NCBI GenBank assembly: GCA_913048525.1 | Contig: CAJWWP010000020.1 | Span: 1-31,775 of the forward strand | DNA length: 31,775 bases | Source of the DNA: GCA-002712965 sp913048525 | GTDB taxonomy: Bacteria > Chloroflexota > Dehalococcoidia > Lucifugimonadales > UBA826 | Direction: 5' to 3' | Part shown: positions 16,350 to 24,974 of the stretch, piece after piece | Numbering within the stretch: the stretch's first letter is position 1 | Layout: every line of letters starts with the position of its first letter | The notes under the pieces: generated by a model | Database searches by the model: none | Seen by the model: the letters and a program-made list of their open reading frames with translations, nothing else | Told to the model about the DNA's origin: nothing | Position numbers and translations under genes: made by a program

Positions 16350-18842
16350 ATGAAAGTCCCAGTGTCGTGGCTGTCTGAATACGTTGACATTGATATACCT
16401 ATCGAAGATCTGTCCCATAAATTGACCATGTCGGGCCTTGAAATTGGCTCCGTTGAGGCTATAGGTGGAACTTGGGAAGATTTAATAGTAGTCGGAAAAA
16501 TTGTGGATATAAAGCCGCATCCTAACGCGGATCGCCTTCAGATCCCTGAAATTGATGTGGGTCTCGAGGAGCTGGTCTCAGTCGTTTGTGGGGCTCCAAA
16601 CATAAGAGTTGGCCAAACAATTGCATATGCTGCTGAGGGAGCGAGTCTCAGAAACCCTAAAACCGGTAAAGTGGAGCAATTAAGGGCCGCAGAAATCCGG
16701 GGGATCTCCTCTGATGGGATGGTTTGCTCAGCACTTGAGCTTGGACTAAGTGGAGATCATGAGGGTATTTTGGAACTGGACGGGACATTACTCCCGGGAA
16801 CTCTTCTCACCCAGATTCTAGGAGACCATATTTTAGAGAGCGAGCTAACTCCAAACAGACCCGATTGTCTGTCGATTATTGGTACAGCTTATGAAGTTGC
16901 AGCCGTTACTAATCAAATAGTTAGATACCCAGATGTGGTCTACAAAGAAGATGATTCTTCCGAGGAAATTTTTGCATCGACTAATGTTGTCGTTGATGAT
17001 CAGTCACTATGCCAACGTTACACGGGCACACTTGTCCGAAATATTCATGTGAAAATCTCACCGGATTGGCTTCGCAATAGACTGGAAAAATCAGGAATCC
17101 GCCCAATTAACAATGTAGTAGATATTACCAACTATGTGATGTTGGAAATGGGTCAACCTTTGCATGCCTTCGATAAAGCAAAAGTCATAGGGGACACCAT
17201 TTATGTCAGGTCAGCTAAAGATCAAGAAGAGCTTAAAACTTTGGACGGCCAAGTCAGAAATTTAACTAATGATATGTTAGTTATTGCGGATGAGTCAGGC
17301 CCCATTGGTTTAGCAGGAATCATGGGTGGTGCTAACACCGAGGTAGACAACACCACTAAAGATGTATTTTTAGAGGCAGCCAATTTTTCTGCAGCCAATA
17401 TACGACGGACCCGATCAATGCTTAACTTAAACACAGAAGCTTCCTACAGGTTTGAGAGAGCTCTTCAGCCAGACATAGCGTTAGAAGCCCTAAAAAGGGC
17501 TACCAAATTACTCGTTGAAGTCTGTAATGGTGACGCCGCACCAGGTTACATAGATGTTTATTCCGATGCTTCTGTTCCAAAACACATTAAGCTCTCTCTA
17601 TCTAAACTGGAACGACTGCTTGGAGTTTCATTTTCTTCCTCCCAGGTTTTATCGGTGTTGGAAAAACTGGGATTTCAGGAAACAAGGCAAACTTCCTCCA
17701 TGAATGACCTAATCGACACCCTCGATCCACCGTCCGCAAGGAGTCGAGAGAATAGCATTACGCTAACCCCTCCTTATTGGAGGTCTGACATAAATATTGA
17801 GGAAGATGTTATAGAGGAGTTTGCCCGAATCTATGGGTATGACAATCTTCCCACAAAGAAATTAACCTCAGAAGTTCCGGAATACAAGGCTAATGAATAT
17901 TTAAGTTTCAAGGAGGCATTACGTAACAACCTGGTTGCATCTGGTATGTCGGAGATAGTTTCGTATGTTGTCTCAAGTCGAGAGAACCTAGAGATTGTGG
18001 GAGCCTGGCCGGGAAATGATGAGGTTATGAAACTTCTCAATCCTATGGACCAAACACGTCCATGGCTAAGATCAAGTTTGCTAGGTAATCTTTGTGAAGG
18101 ACTCGCAAAAAACCATAGACTCTCTCCATCTGGAGTCAGGCTTTTTGAAGTAGGACACATTTTTACGTGGAGTGTTGATCAATCTCATGATAGTCTCCCC
18201 AACGAGACGGAACACCTCGTAGGCGGTATCACAGGATTACGTTCATCAGTTAGCATATGGCAACAGCAGGAAGAAGCGGTCGACTTCTTTGATCTGAAAG
18301 GAATTTTGGAAGCCGCATTACGGTTGAATGGTTTGAGTTTAAACTTTTCACCTGCGGGCCATTTGGCCTTTAAGATGGGAGTTTGTGCCTCTATCTCGGT
18401 GAACGAGATGGATGTTGGTTATATAGGGCAAATAAGCGAAAATGTGGCTAACCATTTCGAATTGCCAAAAGAAGGAACCTTTATTTTTCAAATAGATTTG
18501 GCCAGTCTTGGCCAAACCATAGACGCCACACCCAATATGTTTCAAGCTATAGCTAGGTTTCCTTCCTCTGCGAGAGATGTCGCATTGCTGGCTGACGTAC
18601 ATATTTCTTCAGCCGAAATAGAGTCAATAATTGGGGCACATAGGCTCGTGGATGGTGTCTTTCCGATTGACACATATGTTGGAGAGGAAATTCCTGGGGG
18701 AAATAAATCTGTCACATACCGTATTATTTTCCAATCTGATACAGGTACGTTGGCGGCTAGCGATATAGACAAGGCACAGACCCAAATAATGCGGAGTCTT
18801 AATCATCAGTTAAATGTCAGTGAGCGTTTCTCTTCAGATTAA
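16350..18842 (+). CDS. pheT: Phenylalanyl-tRNA synthetase beta subunit
   Basis: PheT is the tRNA-binding and editing partner of PheS. Its 830 residues show an N-terminal KVPVSWLSEYVDI, the EMAP/OB tRNA-binding domain (KIVDIKPHPNADRLQ...CGAPNI, about 45-150) and the B3/B4 editing domain. The marker NNVVDITNYVMLEMGQPLHA (about 252-271) is followed by IGLAGIMGG. The B5 domain, the pseudo-catalytic core and a C-terminal anticodon-binding FDX-ACB domain (FPSSARDVALLAD...FQSDTGTL) complete it. The ATG has an AGGTGA Shine-Dalgarno. The gene is intact and operonic with pheS. Confidence 0.97.
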   Translation: MKVPVSWLSEYVDIDIPIEDLSHKLTMSGLEIGSVEAIGGTWEDLIVVGKIVDIKPHPNADRLQIPEIDVGLEELVSVVCGAPNIRVGQTIAYAAEGASLRNPKTGKVEQLRAAEIRGISSDGMVCSALELGLSGDHEGILELDGTLLPGTLLTQILGDHILESELTPNRPDCLSIIGTAYEVAAVTNQIVRYPDVVYKEDDSSEEIFASTNVVVDDQSLCQRYTGTLVRNIHVKISPDWLRNRLEKSGIRPINNVVDITNYVMLEMGQPLHAFDKAKVIGDTIYVRSAKDQEELKTLDGQVRNLTNDMLVIADESGPIGLAGIMGGANTEVDNTTKDVFLEAANFSAANIRRTRSMLNLNTEASYRFERALQPDIALEALKRATKLLVEVCNGDAAPGYIDVYSDASVPKHIKLSLSKLERLLGVSFSSSQVLSVLEKLGFQETRQTSSMNDLIDTLDPPSARSRENSITLTPPYWRSDINIEEDVIEEFARIYGYDNLPTKKLTSEVPEYKANEYLSFKEALRNNLVASGMSEIVSYVVSSRENLEIVGAWPGNDEVMKLLNPMDQTRPWLRSSLLGNLCEGLAKNHRLSPSGVRLFEVGHIFTWSVDQSHDSLPNETEHLVGGITGLRSSVSIWQQQEEAVDFFDLKGILEAALRLNGLSLNFSPAGHLAFKMGVCASISVNEMDVGYIGQISENVANHFELPKEGTFIFQIDLASLGQTIDATPNMFQAIARFPSSARDVALLADVHISSAEIESIIGAHRLVDGVFPIDTYVGEEIPGGNKSVTYRIIFQSDTGTLAASDIDKAQTQIMRSLNHQLNVSERFSSD

Positions 18843-18893
18843 TTAAATTCGACTTTCTATAAAGAAATTTTGAAGTCATGCAACGAGGAGATT

Positions 18894-20192
18894 ATGGAGT
18901 CACATAGCCATCATTATGATGAGGATATGCTGTCAGTGGAGGAAGCAAAAGAACGAGTTCTGAAGAATTTTGTCGCCTTACAACCAGAGACTGTGAAGGT
19001 GACTCAAGCGGTAGGACAAGTACTGGCCAACGACGTCATCTCTAATTTGAGCATACCTCCTCTGGATAACTCTGCAATGGATGGTTATGCAGTTGTCGCT
19101 GGAGACACATTAGAGGCTGGACCAGACCACCCGATTTACCTGGAAGTCTTGGAGACAGTTTCCGCCGGCTCACTGCCTACAATGGAAATTAGCGCTGGTA
19201 AAGCCTCAAGAATAATGACCGGAGCTCCGATTCCAGCAGGGGCAGACGCGGTTGTACCTTTTGAACTGACGACTGAATCTATGACTAATTTGAGTGGTCC
19301 AGAACATTCTATTGGTATCCTCACCAAGGTAACCGAGGGTAACGATATAAGGATAGCCGGGCGGGATGTGAGCCAGGGAGAAAAAGTCCTTGATAAGGGA
19401 ACAATTGTGAAATCATCCACGGTAGGACTCTTATCCGCCCTCGGGTTAAGCGAAGTATCGGTCGTTAGAAGACCTAGAGTGGCAATACTTGCCACGGGAG
19501 ATGAGCTTCTTGAACCGGGTTCAGATTATGTAAAAGGGAAAATTTACGATAGTAATACTAGTACGTTAATTGCGGCGGTGGAAAGTGTAGGAGGAATTGC
19601 GGTTTCCCTTGGTGTTGCTGCTGATGATGCGGTAACTCTCAGATCAAAACTTGAACAGGCCGCGGATTGTGATTTGATAATTACTTCAGCAGGGGTTTCA
19701 AAAGGTGACTACGATTTGGTTAAAGATGTCCTTGAGGAGCAAGGAAACCTGGAGTTTTGGTCTGTACGCATGAGACCTGCTAAACCATTAGCTTTCGGAA
19801 ACTTGAATTTTCTAGAACGACCGGACCCCGTACCATTGTTGGGCCTGCCCGGTAATCCTGTCAGCACGTTTGTCGCTTTTGAACAATTCGCCCGCCCGGC
19901 AATAAGACTTATGATGGGTAAGCCGGTTTTAGAGAGACCTACTTTAAAAGCGACTCTCGTCGATACAATCCACAATTACGATGGGAGAAGGGTATATGCC
20001 CGAGTTAGCGTTTGGAAGGACGAAGATGCGAAGGTATACTACGCTCAAACAACCGGGTCACAAGAATCTAACATATTAACAGCTTTAGCATATGCCAACG
20101 GGCTTGGTATATGCCCGGAGAATATATCTAAACTAGACCCTGGGGATAAAGTTGAAGTAGTTATGCTAGATTGGCCCGAAGAAATGGTTTGA
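18894..20192 (+). CDS. moeA: Molybdopterin molybdenumtransferase (MoeA)
   Basis: MoeA inserts molybdate into adenylylated molybdopterin, the last step of Moco synthesis. Family motifs in order are PLDNSAMDGYAV, TGAPIPAGADAVVPFE, ATGDELLEPG, SAGVSKGDYDLVKDVL, MRPAKPLAFG and GLPGNPVSTFVAFEQF, followed by the C-terminal domain IV. I chose the ATG at 18894 because CAACGAGGAGATT lies directly before it; the frame is also open from a TTG at 18870. The gene follows pheT by about 50 bases. Other Moco genes are not in the window. It implies at least one molybdoenzyme in this organism. Confidence 0.95.
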   Translation: MESHSHHYDEDMLSVEEAKERVLKNFVALQPETVKVTQAVGQVLANDVISNLSIPPLDNSAMDGYAVVAGDTLEAGPDHPIYLEVLETVSAGSLPTMEISAGKASRIMTGAPIPAGADAVVPFELTTESMTNLSGPEHSIGILTKVTEGNDIRIAGRDVSQGEKVLDKGTIVKSSTVGLLSALGLSEVSVVRRPRVAILATGDELLEPGSDYVKGKIYDSNTSTLIAAVESVGGIAVSLGVAADDAVTLRSKLEQAADCDLIITSAGVSKGDYDLVKDVLEEQGNLEFWSVRMRPAKPLAFGNLNFLERPDPVPLLGLPGNPVSTFVAFEQFARPAIRLMMGKPVLERPTLKATLVDTIHNYDGRRVYARVSVWKDEDAKVYYAQTTGSQESNILTALAYANGLGICPENISKLDPGDKVEVVMLDWPEEMV

Positions 20193-20239
20193 CTGGATTG
20201 TGGTAAATAATACTTATTGTCTAAACGGGGTTTTGAATA

Positions 20240-20614
20240 ATGCCAGATGAAGCAGAAAAGCGATATTCTTTCCCTAGGCTTGCTGACCGGAATATAACGT
20301 CAGCCGGGCTGATTTTCTTGTGGAACCATCTCTGTCGCTCTTGTCAGACGCAAAAAACGAAATCAACTGTAACGGGAAAAAATCTTATCAGTACCATTGT
20401 CCAACATTGTTCAAAGGAAGATGATTATATAGACGCAAAAACGCCGGTATCGGAAGCAGTTATCAAAGTTCTTTTGAGTACTAGAAATCGAGGCATGTCG
20501 ATAGAACAGATAGTTAATGAATTGAAATCCCGATGGGCCATGACGGCCTTTCCTCGACCTATTTCGGCAAGGATCATTTCCCGTCTTATTGCGAATATAG
20601 ATGGGCTAACTTAG
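20240..20614 (+). CDS. Hypothetical protein, small helical, possible DNA-binding fold
   Basis: I do not recognise this 124-residue protein. The N-terminal half is polar with a CRSC pair (residues 32-35). The C-terminal half SEAVIKVLLSTRNRGMSIEQIVNELKSRW, then PRPISARIISRLIAN, has the rhythm of a helix-turn-helix or winged-helix domain. The ATG has GGGG nine bases upstream. It follows moeA by 47 bases on the same strand and may be co-transcribed with it. No function is assigned; a regulator of the following genes is only a possibility. Confidence 0.7.
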   Translation: MPDEAEKRYSFPRLADRNITSAGLIFLWNHLCRSCQTQKTKSTVTGKNLISTIVQHCSKEDDYIDAKTPVSEAVIKVLLSTRNRGMSIEQIVNELKSRWAMTAFPRPISARIISRLIANIDGLT

Positions 20615-20646
20615 CTATAAATATACGAATTAAATGAGCTAAACCG

Positions 20647-20684
20647 CGACTTGCGATACTGAGATAGTTCATTCTGCGGCAAGT
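20647..20684. repeat. Inverted repeat GACTTGC/GCAAGTC over the ilvE promoter
   Basis: GACTTGC (20647-20653) and GCAAGTC (20678-20684) are perfect inverted 7-mers with centres 31 bases apart, about three helical turns. The right arm lies in the spacer of the predicted ilvE promoter. This geometry suits a dimeric or looping repressor, but a chance occurrence is possible. Confidence 0.3.
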
Positions 20685-20695
20685 CATCTATATAA
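20667..20695 (+). promoter_or_regulatory. Putative promoter of ilvE
   Basis: A perfect -10 box TATAAT (20690-20695) lies 17 bases after a poor -35 box TTCATT (20667-20672). The start point would be near 20702, giving a short leader that contains the strong AAAGGAGGAT ribosome site before the ATG at 20728. Confidence 0.45.
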
Positions 20696-20727
20696 TACTC
20701 CTTGGTTTTTAATCAAAGGAGGATGTT

Positions 20728-21645
20728 ATGCCCCAATCCCTTGCCTTCTTCCAGGGAAAGGTAGTTCCTATTGAAGAAGCACAAGTGAATGTAATGACTC
20801 ATGCACTTCACTATGGGACTGCTGTTTTTGAAGGAATCAGAGGCAACTGGAATGCCACAGACGAAAAACTTTATGTTTTTCGGATGCAGGAGCACTATGA
20901 AAGGCTTCTACAGGGTTGCAGTATGCTGATGTTAAATATCCCCTATACCGCTTCTGACTTGTGCCAAATAACAATAGACCTACTTCGAGAATGTGGGTAC
21001 AGGCAAGACTTGTATATACGCCCTCTGGCATATAAGAGCGAAGAACTTGTCGCAAATTTGAAATTGCAGGAAATTGATAGCGACTTCACTTTAATTACGG
21101 TGCCTTTTGGCGATTACTTGGACTCAGACGGGGCATTGAAATGTTGTACATCCTCTTGGAGACGAGTTGACGATACCAATATTCCTCCTCGACTCAAAAT
21201 CTCCGGCACCTATGTCAATGGGATATTGGCAAAAACAGAGGCAACTTTAGCAGGATTTGACGAAGCAATTATGCTGACTCAAGACGGATATGTTTCAGAA
21301 GGCTCTGGTGAAAACCTTTTTATGATCCAAGATGGTTTAATTTTTACCCCACCGGTGTCGGACAATAATTTAACCGGTATCACAAGAGACTCTGCAATAG
21401 AGATCGGAAAGAAAAAACTAGGTGTAGAAGTCATTGAAAGACGAATAAGAAGAAGCGAATTATACTTCGCGGACGAAGTGTTTCTAACTGGTACAGCTGC
21501 CCATATACAAGCAGTTGGATATTTGGATAACAGGATGATTGGTTCTGGGGATAGTGGTCCTATAACCACCACAATTAACAATGTTTACCAAGAGGCAATA
21601 AGGGGGAATCACCCCGACTTTAAGGATTGGTGCACGGCCATTTAG
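20728..21645 (+). CDS. ilvE: Branched-chain amino acid aminotransferase
   Basis: This fold-type IV PLP aminotransferase makes Leu, Ile and Val from their keto acids using glutamate. Markers are ALHYGTAVFEGIRG near the N-terminus, RPLAYKSEE, the PLP lysine Lys157 in LKISGTYVNGILAK, DGYVSEGSGENLFM and FLTGTAAHIQAVGYLD. The 305 residues are normal for the family. The ribosome site AAAGGAGGAT is the strongest in the window, suggesting high expression. D-amino acid transaminases share the fold, but the EGIRG and SGENLF pattern favours IlvE. Confidence 0.94.
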   Translation: MPQSLAFFQGKVVPIEEAQVNVMTHALHYGTAVFEGIRGNWNATDEKLYVFRMQEHYERLLQGCSMLMLNIPYTASDLCQITIDLLRECGYRQDLYIRPLAYKSEELVANLKLQEIDSDFTLITVPFGDYLDSDGALKCCTSSWRRVDDTNIPPRLKISGTYVNGILAKTEATLAGFDEAIMLTQDGYVSEGSGENLFMIQDGLIFTPPVSDNNLTGITRDSAIEIGKKKLGVEVIERRIRRSELYFADEVFLTGTAAHIQAVGYLDNRMIGSGDSGPITTTINNVYQEAIRGNHPDFKDWCTAI

Positions 21646-21684
21646 GTTTTACTCTAAAGGGTTATGGTGGTGAGGGTTTGTTTG

Positions 21685-22122
21685 ATGTATTTTGGTTTAG
21701 CATATTTTCTGAGCTGTTTCACTACTTGCATGGGTGTCCTCCAGATTGCTTCCCTTTCGCCCCGCTCCAAATACCTGCGACTTTTTAAGTCATCTTACTT
21801 AAGGAAGACTCTAGGGATTGTTCTAATAGTGATTTCTATACCTCTATTTTTCTTAACGGACGATCGTGTTGTAAGCGATCACAGTGGAGGACTCGACGCA
21901 AACCAGCAAGCCATAATTTTCGCTTTCACTGCACTGTTTTCATATCTTCTCACTGCAATAATTTCTCAATTGATATGGAAAACAAAAATAGATAACAGTC
22001 TGTTAAAACCATTTTATTCAGAGATTTGTAAAAACGGTTCCGGTGACTTTAACTTCACAAAACTGCAGGTGAAAAATTGGGCAGATTTCAGGCATTGGAT
22101 TACTGGGTATTTCAGGCCATAA
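21685..22122 (+). CDS. Hypothetical membrane protein
   Basis: Three hydrophobic segments are visible in the 145-residue protein, at about 1-22, 42-60 and 72-98, followed by a polar tail. No family is recognised. The frame is open from an ATG at 21664, but GTGAGGG about seven bases upstream of the ATG at 21685 decides for the shorter form. Its last 46 bases overlap the start of the PAP2-family gene in another frame, so the two are probably co-translated and may work together in the membrane. Function unknown. Confidence 0.65.
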   Translation: MYFGLAYFLSCFTTCMGVLQIASLSPRSKYLRLFKSSYLRKTLGIVLIVISIPLFFLTDDRVVSDHSGGLDANQQAIIFAFTALFSYLLTAIISQLIWKTKIDNSLLKPFYSEICKNGSGDFNFTKLQVKNWADFRHWITGYFRP

Positions 22123-22667
22123 ATTCTTTTGCAAATAAGTCAAATGAGATAGATTTTGTACTGGCTATTACAGCTAGTGATTTCCTTCTGCCGGTAGGTT
22201 TCGGTTTAATTTTGCTTCATAGATGGTTTTCAGCTAGAACTTGTGAGCAAAGAAACCGCAACCAGAAGCTAGTCGTTCTATCAATAATTAATATGACTGT
22301 GGCAACTTCATTCGTCTATATTCTCAACCAGTGGTTTTTTCGTGAAAGACCATTTTCAACTCATGAGGTAAATCTAATATTTTATCAGCCCACCGACTCT
22401 TCTATGCCTTCAAATTACGCAGCGGGAATTATGGGGTTAGCCTTGCCTCTTCTAAGGGTTAGTCTAAAACAAACTATACTGCTTATATTGATGGTGTTAG
22501 CCGGATCGTTTAGCAGGATATTTGTTGGAATTCACTACCCAGCAGATGTTTTAGGAGGATTTATTCTCGCTACTTTGGCCATTCCGATTACATTGACAAT
22601 CAATAGATACACAAGTTCTATCCAAGACCATGCTTTAAGAATAGCTAGAAGGTTAATCCCAACATAA
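22077..22667 (+). CDS. PAP2-family membrane phosphatase-like protein with altered catalytic motifs
   Basis: The protein aligns with the BcrC/undecaprenyl-diphosphatase branch of PAP2: RERPFSTHEVNLIFYQPTDSS, then a motif 3 SRIFVGIHYPAD (Ser146, Arg147, His153, Asp157) that is complete. Motif 1 K-x6-RP has Asn84 in place of Lys. Motif 2 PSGH/PSDH reads PSNY, with Tyr114 for the catalytic His. About five or six membrane helices are present in 196 residues. It starts with TTG at 22077, preceded by CAGGTGA with good spacing, inside the upstream gene. It probably binds a lipid phosphate; activity is doubtful without the motif 2 His. Confidence 0.85.
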   Translation: MGRFQALDYWVFQAINSFANKSNEIDFVLAITASDFLLPVGFGLILLHRWFSARTCEQRNRNQKLVVLSIINMTVATSFVYILNQWFFRERPFSTHEVNLIFYQPTDSSMPSNYAAGIMGLALPLLRVSLKQTILLILMVLAGSFSRIFVGIHYPADVLGGFILATLAIPITLTINRYTSSIQDHALRIARRLIPT

Positions 22668-22674
22668 ACAAGAT

Positions 22675-24078
22675 TTAAAAACTGGAAGCAATAAGAGAAA
22701 TTGCTGCGCTGGCTAACCCGAGATAAATCAGAAATCCAACCACATCAGTAATTGTCGTAACTACGACTGCAGAGGATAAAGCCGGATCTAGCTTAGCCGC
22801 CTTTAGAGACAGTGGAAGTACTACACCACTCACACCAGCGACACAAAGGTTTGCTAACATCGCCACGCCAACAACAAGAGCAAGATATTCGTTTCCATGC
22901 CACATTAAAACAATTAGCCCGGCTAATAAGCCCAGAACGCATCCATGAACCAAACCCAGCCCGAATTCTTTTAAAAGTAATTGTTTGGCATTCGCAGGGG
23001 AAATTTCGCCAAGGGCCATGGACCTAACAACTAAGGTAAGAGTTTGTGTCCCAACTATTCCTCCCTGGCCGGCTATAACAGGTAAGAAGGCTGCAAGGGC
23101 AATCACTTGTCCCAATGTAGATTGGAAGAGAGTAATGACGAGTGCCGCAAGACCAGCAGTCACCAGATTCACGCAAAGCCAAGGCAATCTTCCTTTGACG
23201 GAATCCCAGAATGGGCCAAGAATCTTCTCCTCCTCTGCCACGCCCACCATACGGTACATATCTTCTGTTGCCTCTTCCTGCAAGACATAGATCATATCTT
23301 CTATCTTCACAATTCCTTCGAGGCGGCCTCTTTCATCGACAACCGGCAAAGTTAAAAGGTTATATCGCTCCATTATCAAGGCGCATTCTTCTTGGTCAGT
23401 TTCGGCAGAAACTGAAATCACGTTCGGATACATTACGTCAGCAATGTAATCTTCATTTTCCGCTGTCACAAGCTGAGAAACGTTTAATCCACCTTTCAAC
23501 ACATTTTGCGGATCCACTACCAAAATGTAGGTAACTTCACTAATATCTATTTCTGTCGAAGTTGACCTTATGTATTCAATAGCTTTTCGTACAGTCATAG
23601 TTTCGTTAAGAGCTATGTATCTAGGAGTCATGAGACCCCCAGCATCGTCGTCTTCATAGTCAATCAGAGGCAAAACACCGGTGGCACCTTTCATTGCTGA
23701 AAGAGCTTCGGCTCTTAATTCTCCTGGCATTTCCCGAAGAACGTCGGCAGCAACATCAGGGCTGGTTTCATCTAAAACTTCCGATAAATCTGAGACATTC
23801 ATGTCTTTTGAAATATTTACGACGGCGTCTGGTGACAACTCCTCCACAATCAGTCCAAGGCGTCGCGGAGTCATCCATGATAGTAATCTGACCTGAGAAG
23901 AGCGAGGTAATCTCGACATAACATCTGCCTGATCAGGGGGAAGAAGAGATGAAAAAATATTTACGGCTCGCGCATAGGATTTTTCATCCATGGCAATTGC
24001 TATTTTTCGTGTAGCAGAATGCACGTAATCAGATGTATCTGCAGGGCGAAATATAGTTTCATAGGAGGAAGAAGACAA
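22675..24078 (-). CDS. mgtE: MgtE-family magnesium transporter
   Basis: Domains appear in MgtE order in 467 residues: a helical N-domain (35-145), a CBS pair (150-270) and five membrane helices (about 300-465). Typical segments are PLIDYEDDDAGGLMTPRY and LPVIAGQGGIVGTQTLTLVVR, plus the late pore region TTITDVVGF with Asp445. The pore signature is usually GGN; here Ile341 stands for Asn, which is unusual. The start is TTG at 24078, with GGGATATC upstream; the internal Met30 is an alternative. Mg2+ or a related divalent cation is the expected substrate. It lies downstream of the PHP gene with a 128-base gap. Confidence 0.93.
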   Translation of the reverse strand: MSSSSYETIFRPADTSDYVHSATRKIAIAMDEKSYARAVNIFSSLLPPDQADVMSRLPRSSQVRLLSWMTPRRLGLIVEELSPDAVVNISKDMNVSDLSEVLDETSPDVAADVLREMPGELRAEALSAMKGATGVLPLIDYEDDDAGGLMTPRYIALNETMTVRKAIEYIRSTSTEIDISEVTYILVVDPQNVLKGGLNVSQLVTAENEDYIADVMYPNVISVSAETDQEECALIMERYNLLTLPVVDERGRLEGIVKIEDMIYVLQEEATEDMYRMVGVAEEEKILGPFWDSVKGRLPWLCVNLVTAGLAALVITLFQSTLGQVIALAAFLPVIAGQGGIVGTQTLTLVVRSMALGEISPANAKQLLLKEFGLGLVHGCVLGLLAGLIVLMWHGNEYLALVVGVAMLANLCVAGVSGVVLPLSLKAAKLDPALSSAVVVTTITDVVGFLIYLGLASAAISLIASSF

Positions 24079-24206
24079 GATATCCCAAACAACTCCGTTT
24101 ACATATGCAATATTTATCAGAAACTATGTCGAAGAAGCTTAAGTTTGTTGTCCCAATAATTGATAGCAAAATTCCGTTCCTATTTCTCCTGATTCCGACA
24201 AGTAAG

Positions 24207-24908
24207 CTATTCTTGTTGGATGCCAGTGTACTTTCCCAAGTTCCCGACGTTGAGGCCCTCTGCAGCATAAAATAAGCCCGACCTTAATTCTTTGAGAAGT
24301 GAATCCACACCGGTTACCTTGTGTTTGAATACCGTGAGACTTTTCCCAAGTCCTTGGACGGAATGAGAATCACTGCCGCCAGTCCCTAAAATTCCCAAGG
24401 CAGCTGCAATTTCTAGAGTGAAATCGTTTTCCTCATCACTGTTGGCGCCGTTAGTCACCTCTATGTAGTCCACGTAGGAAAACAAATCATGCTGAGCCGC
24501 TTCTGATGGTGTTGTTGGGGGAGGGTTCCAGTCCTTATACAGTAGGTTGAGATTGTAGGGAGGGGCGTTAAAGAAATTTCTCATAGGGTGGGCCGAAATT
24601 AAAACGCCACCCTCCTTATCGACTACTTCTCTTAGAACCTCGATTCTGTGAGTACCTGGATAATGGGTGTTGAGGCCGATCGCTATAACGTGACCCAGTT
24701 CTGTTGTCACCTCTAGAGCGGGAATAACTACCAAGCCAGAGTCTCTAAACTCTTGCTCAACAGAGGATTCAGTCCAGCCCCCGCCATGTTCGGCCAGGCA
24801 AACTCCGTCCAACCCAATCCTTTGGGATTCTTCTATGAGTTGTTGGGGAAGAAGTCCACTATCACTACTGCCTTTTACTGTGTGGACATGAAGATCTATT
24901 TTGAACAT
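24207..24908 (-). CDS. PHP-domain metal-dependent phosphoesterase
   Basis: The 233-residue protein consists of a PHP domain. Metal ligands are in DLHVHT (His7, His9), AEHGGG (His41), PALEVTTELGH, ISAHPMR and GSDSH near the C-terminus. Stand-alone PHP proteins hydrolyse phosphate esters or nucleotides, and the specific substrate here is unknown. It lacks the polymerase or histidinol-phosphatase extras, so neither role is assigned. The ATG follows AAAGG with a 5-base spacing. mgtE lies downstream on the same strand. Confidence 0.9.
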   Translation of the reverse strand: MFKIDLHVHTVKGSSDSGLLPQQLIEESQRIGLDGVCLAEHGGGWTESSVEQEFRDSGLVVIPALEVTTELGHVIAIGLNTHYPGTHRIEVLREVVDKEGGVLISAHPMRNFFNAPPYNLNLLYKDWNPPPTTPSEAAQHDLFSYVDYIEVTNGANSDEENDFTLEIAAALGILGTGGSDSHSVQGLGKSLTVFKHKVTGVDSLLKELRSGLFYAAEGLNVGNLGKYTGIQQE

Positions 24909-24974
24909 AAAACCTTTCAGACAACTGAAGTAATCTATCGGAATCTCTTATTTGACGAATAAAACTGGTCCTAT

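Noticed and set aside
20600..20727. T-box or riboswitch in the ilvE leader, prompted by AACCGCG at 20641-20647
   Set aside because: The AACCGCG lies upstream of the predicted promoter. The region is too short and lacks the conserved AGGGTGG block and specifier loop.
24059..24169. A 36-codon minus-strand ORF from TTG overlapping the mgtE start, as a possible Mg2+ leader peptide
   Set aside because: Although AGGAACGG lies upstream, the peptide is Cys/Phe/Leu rich without the acidic or proline run expected of known Mg leaders, and no M-box-like structure was seen.
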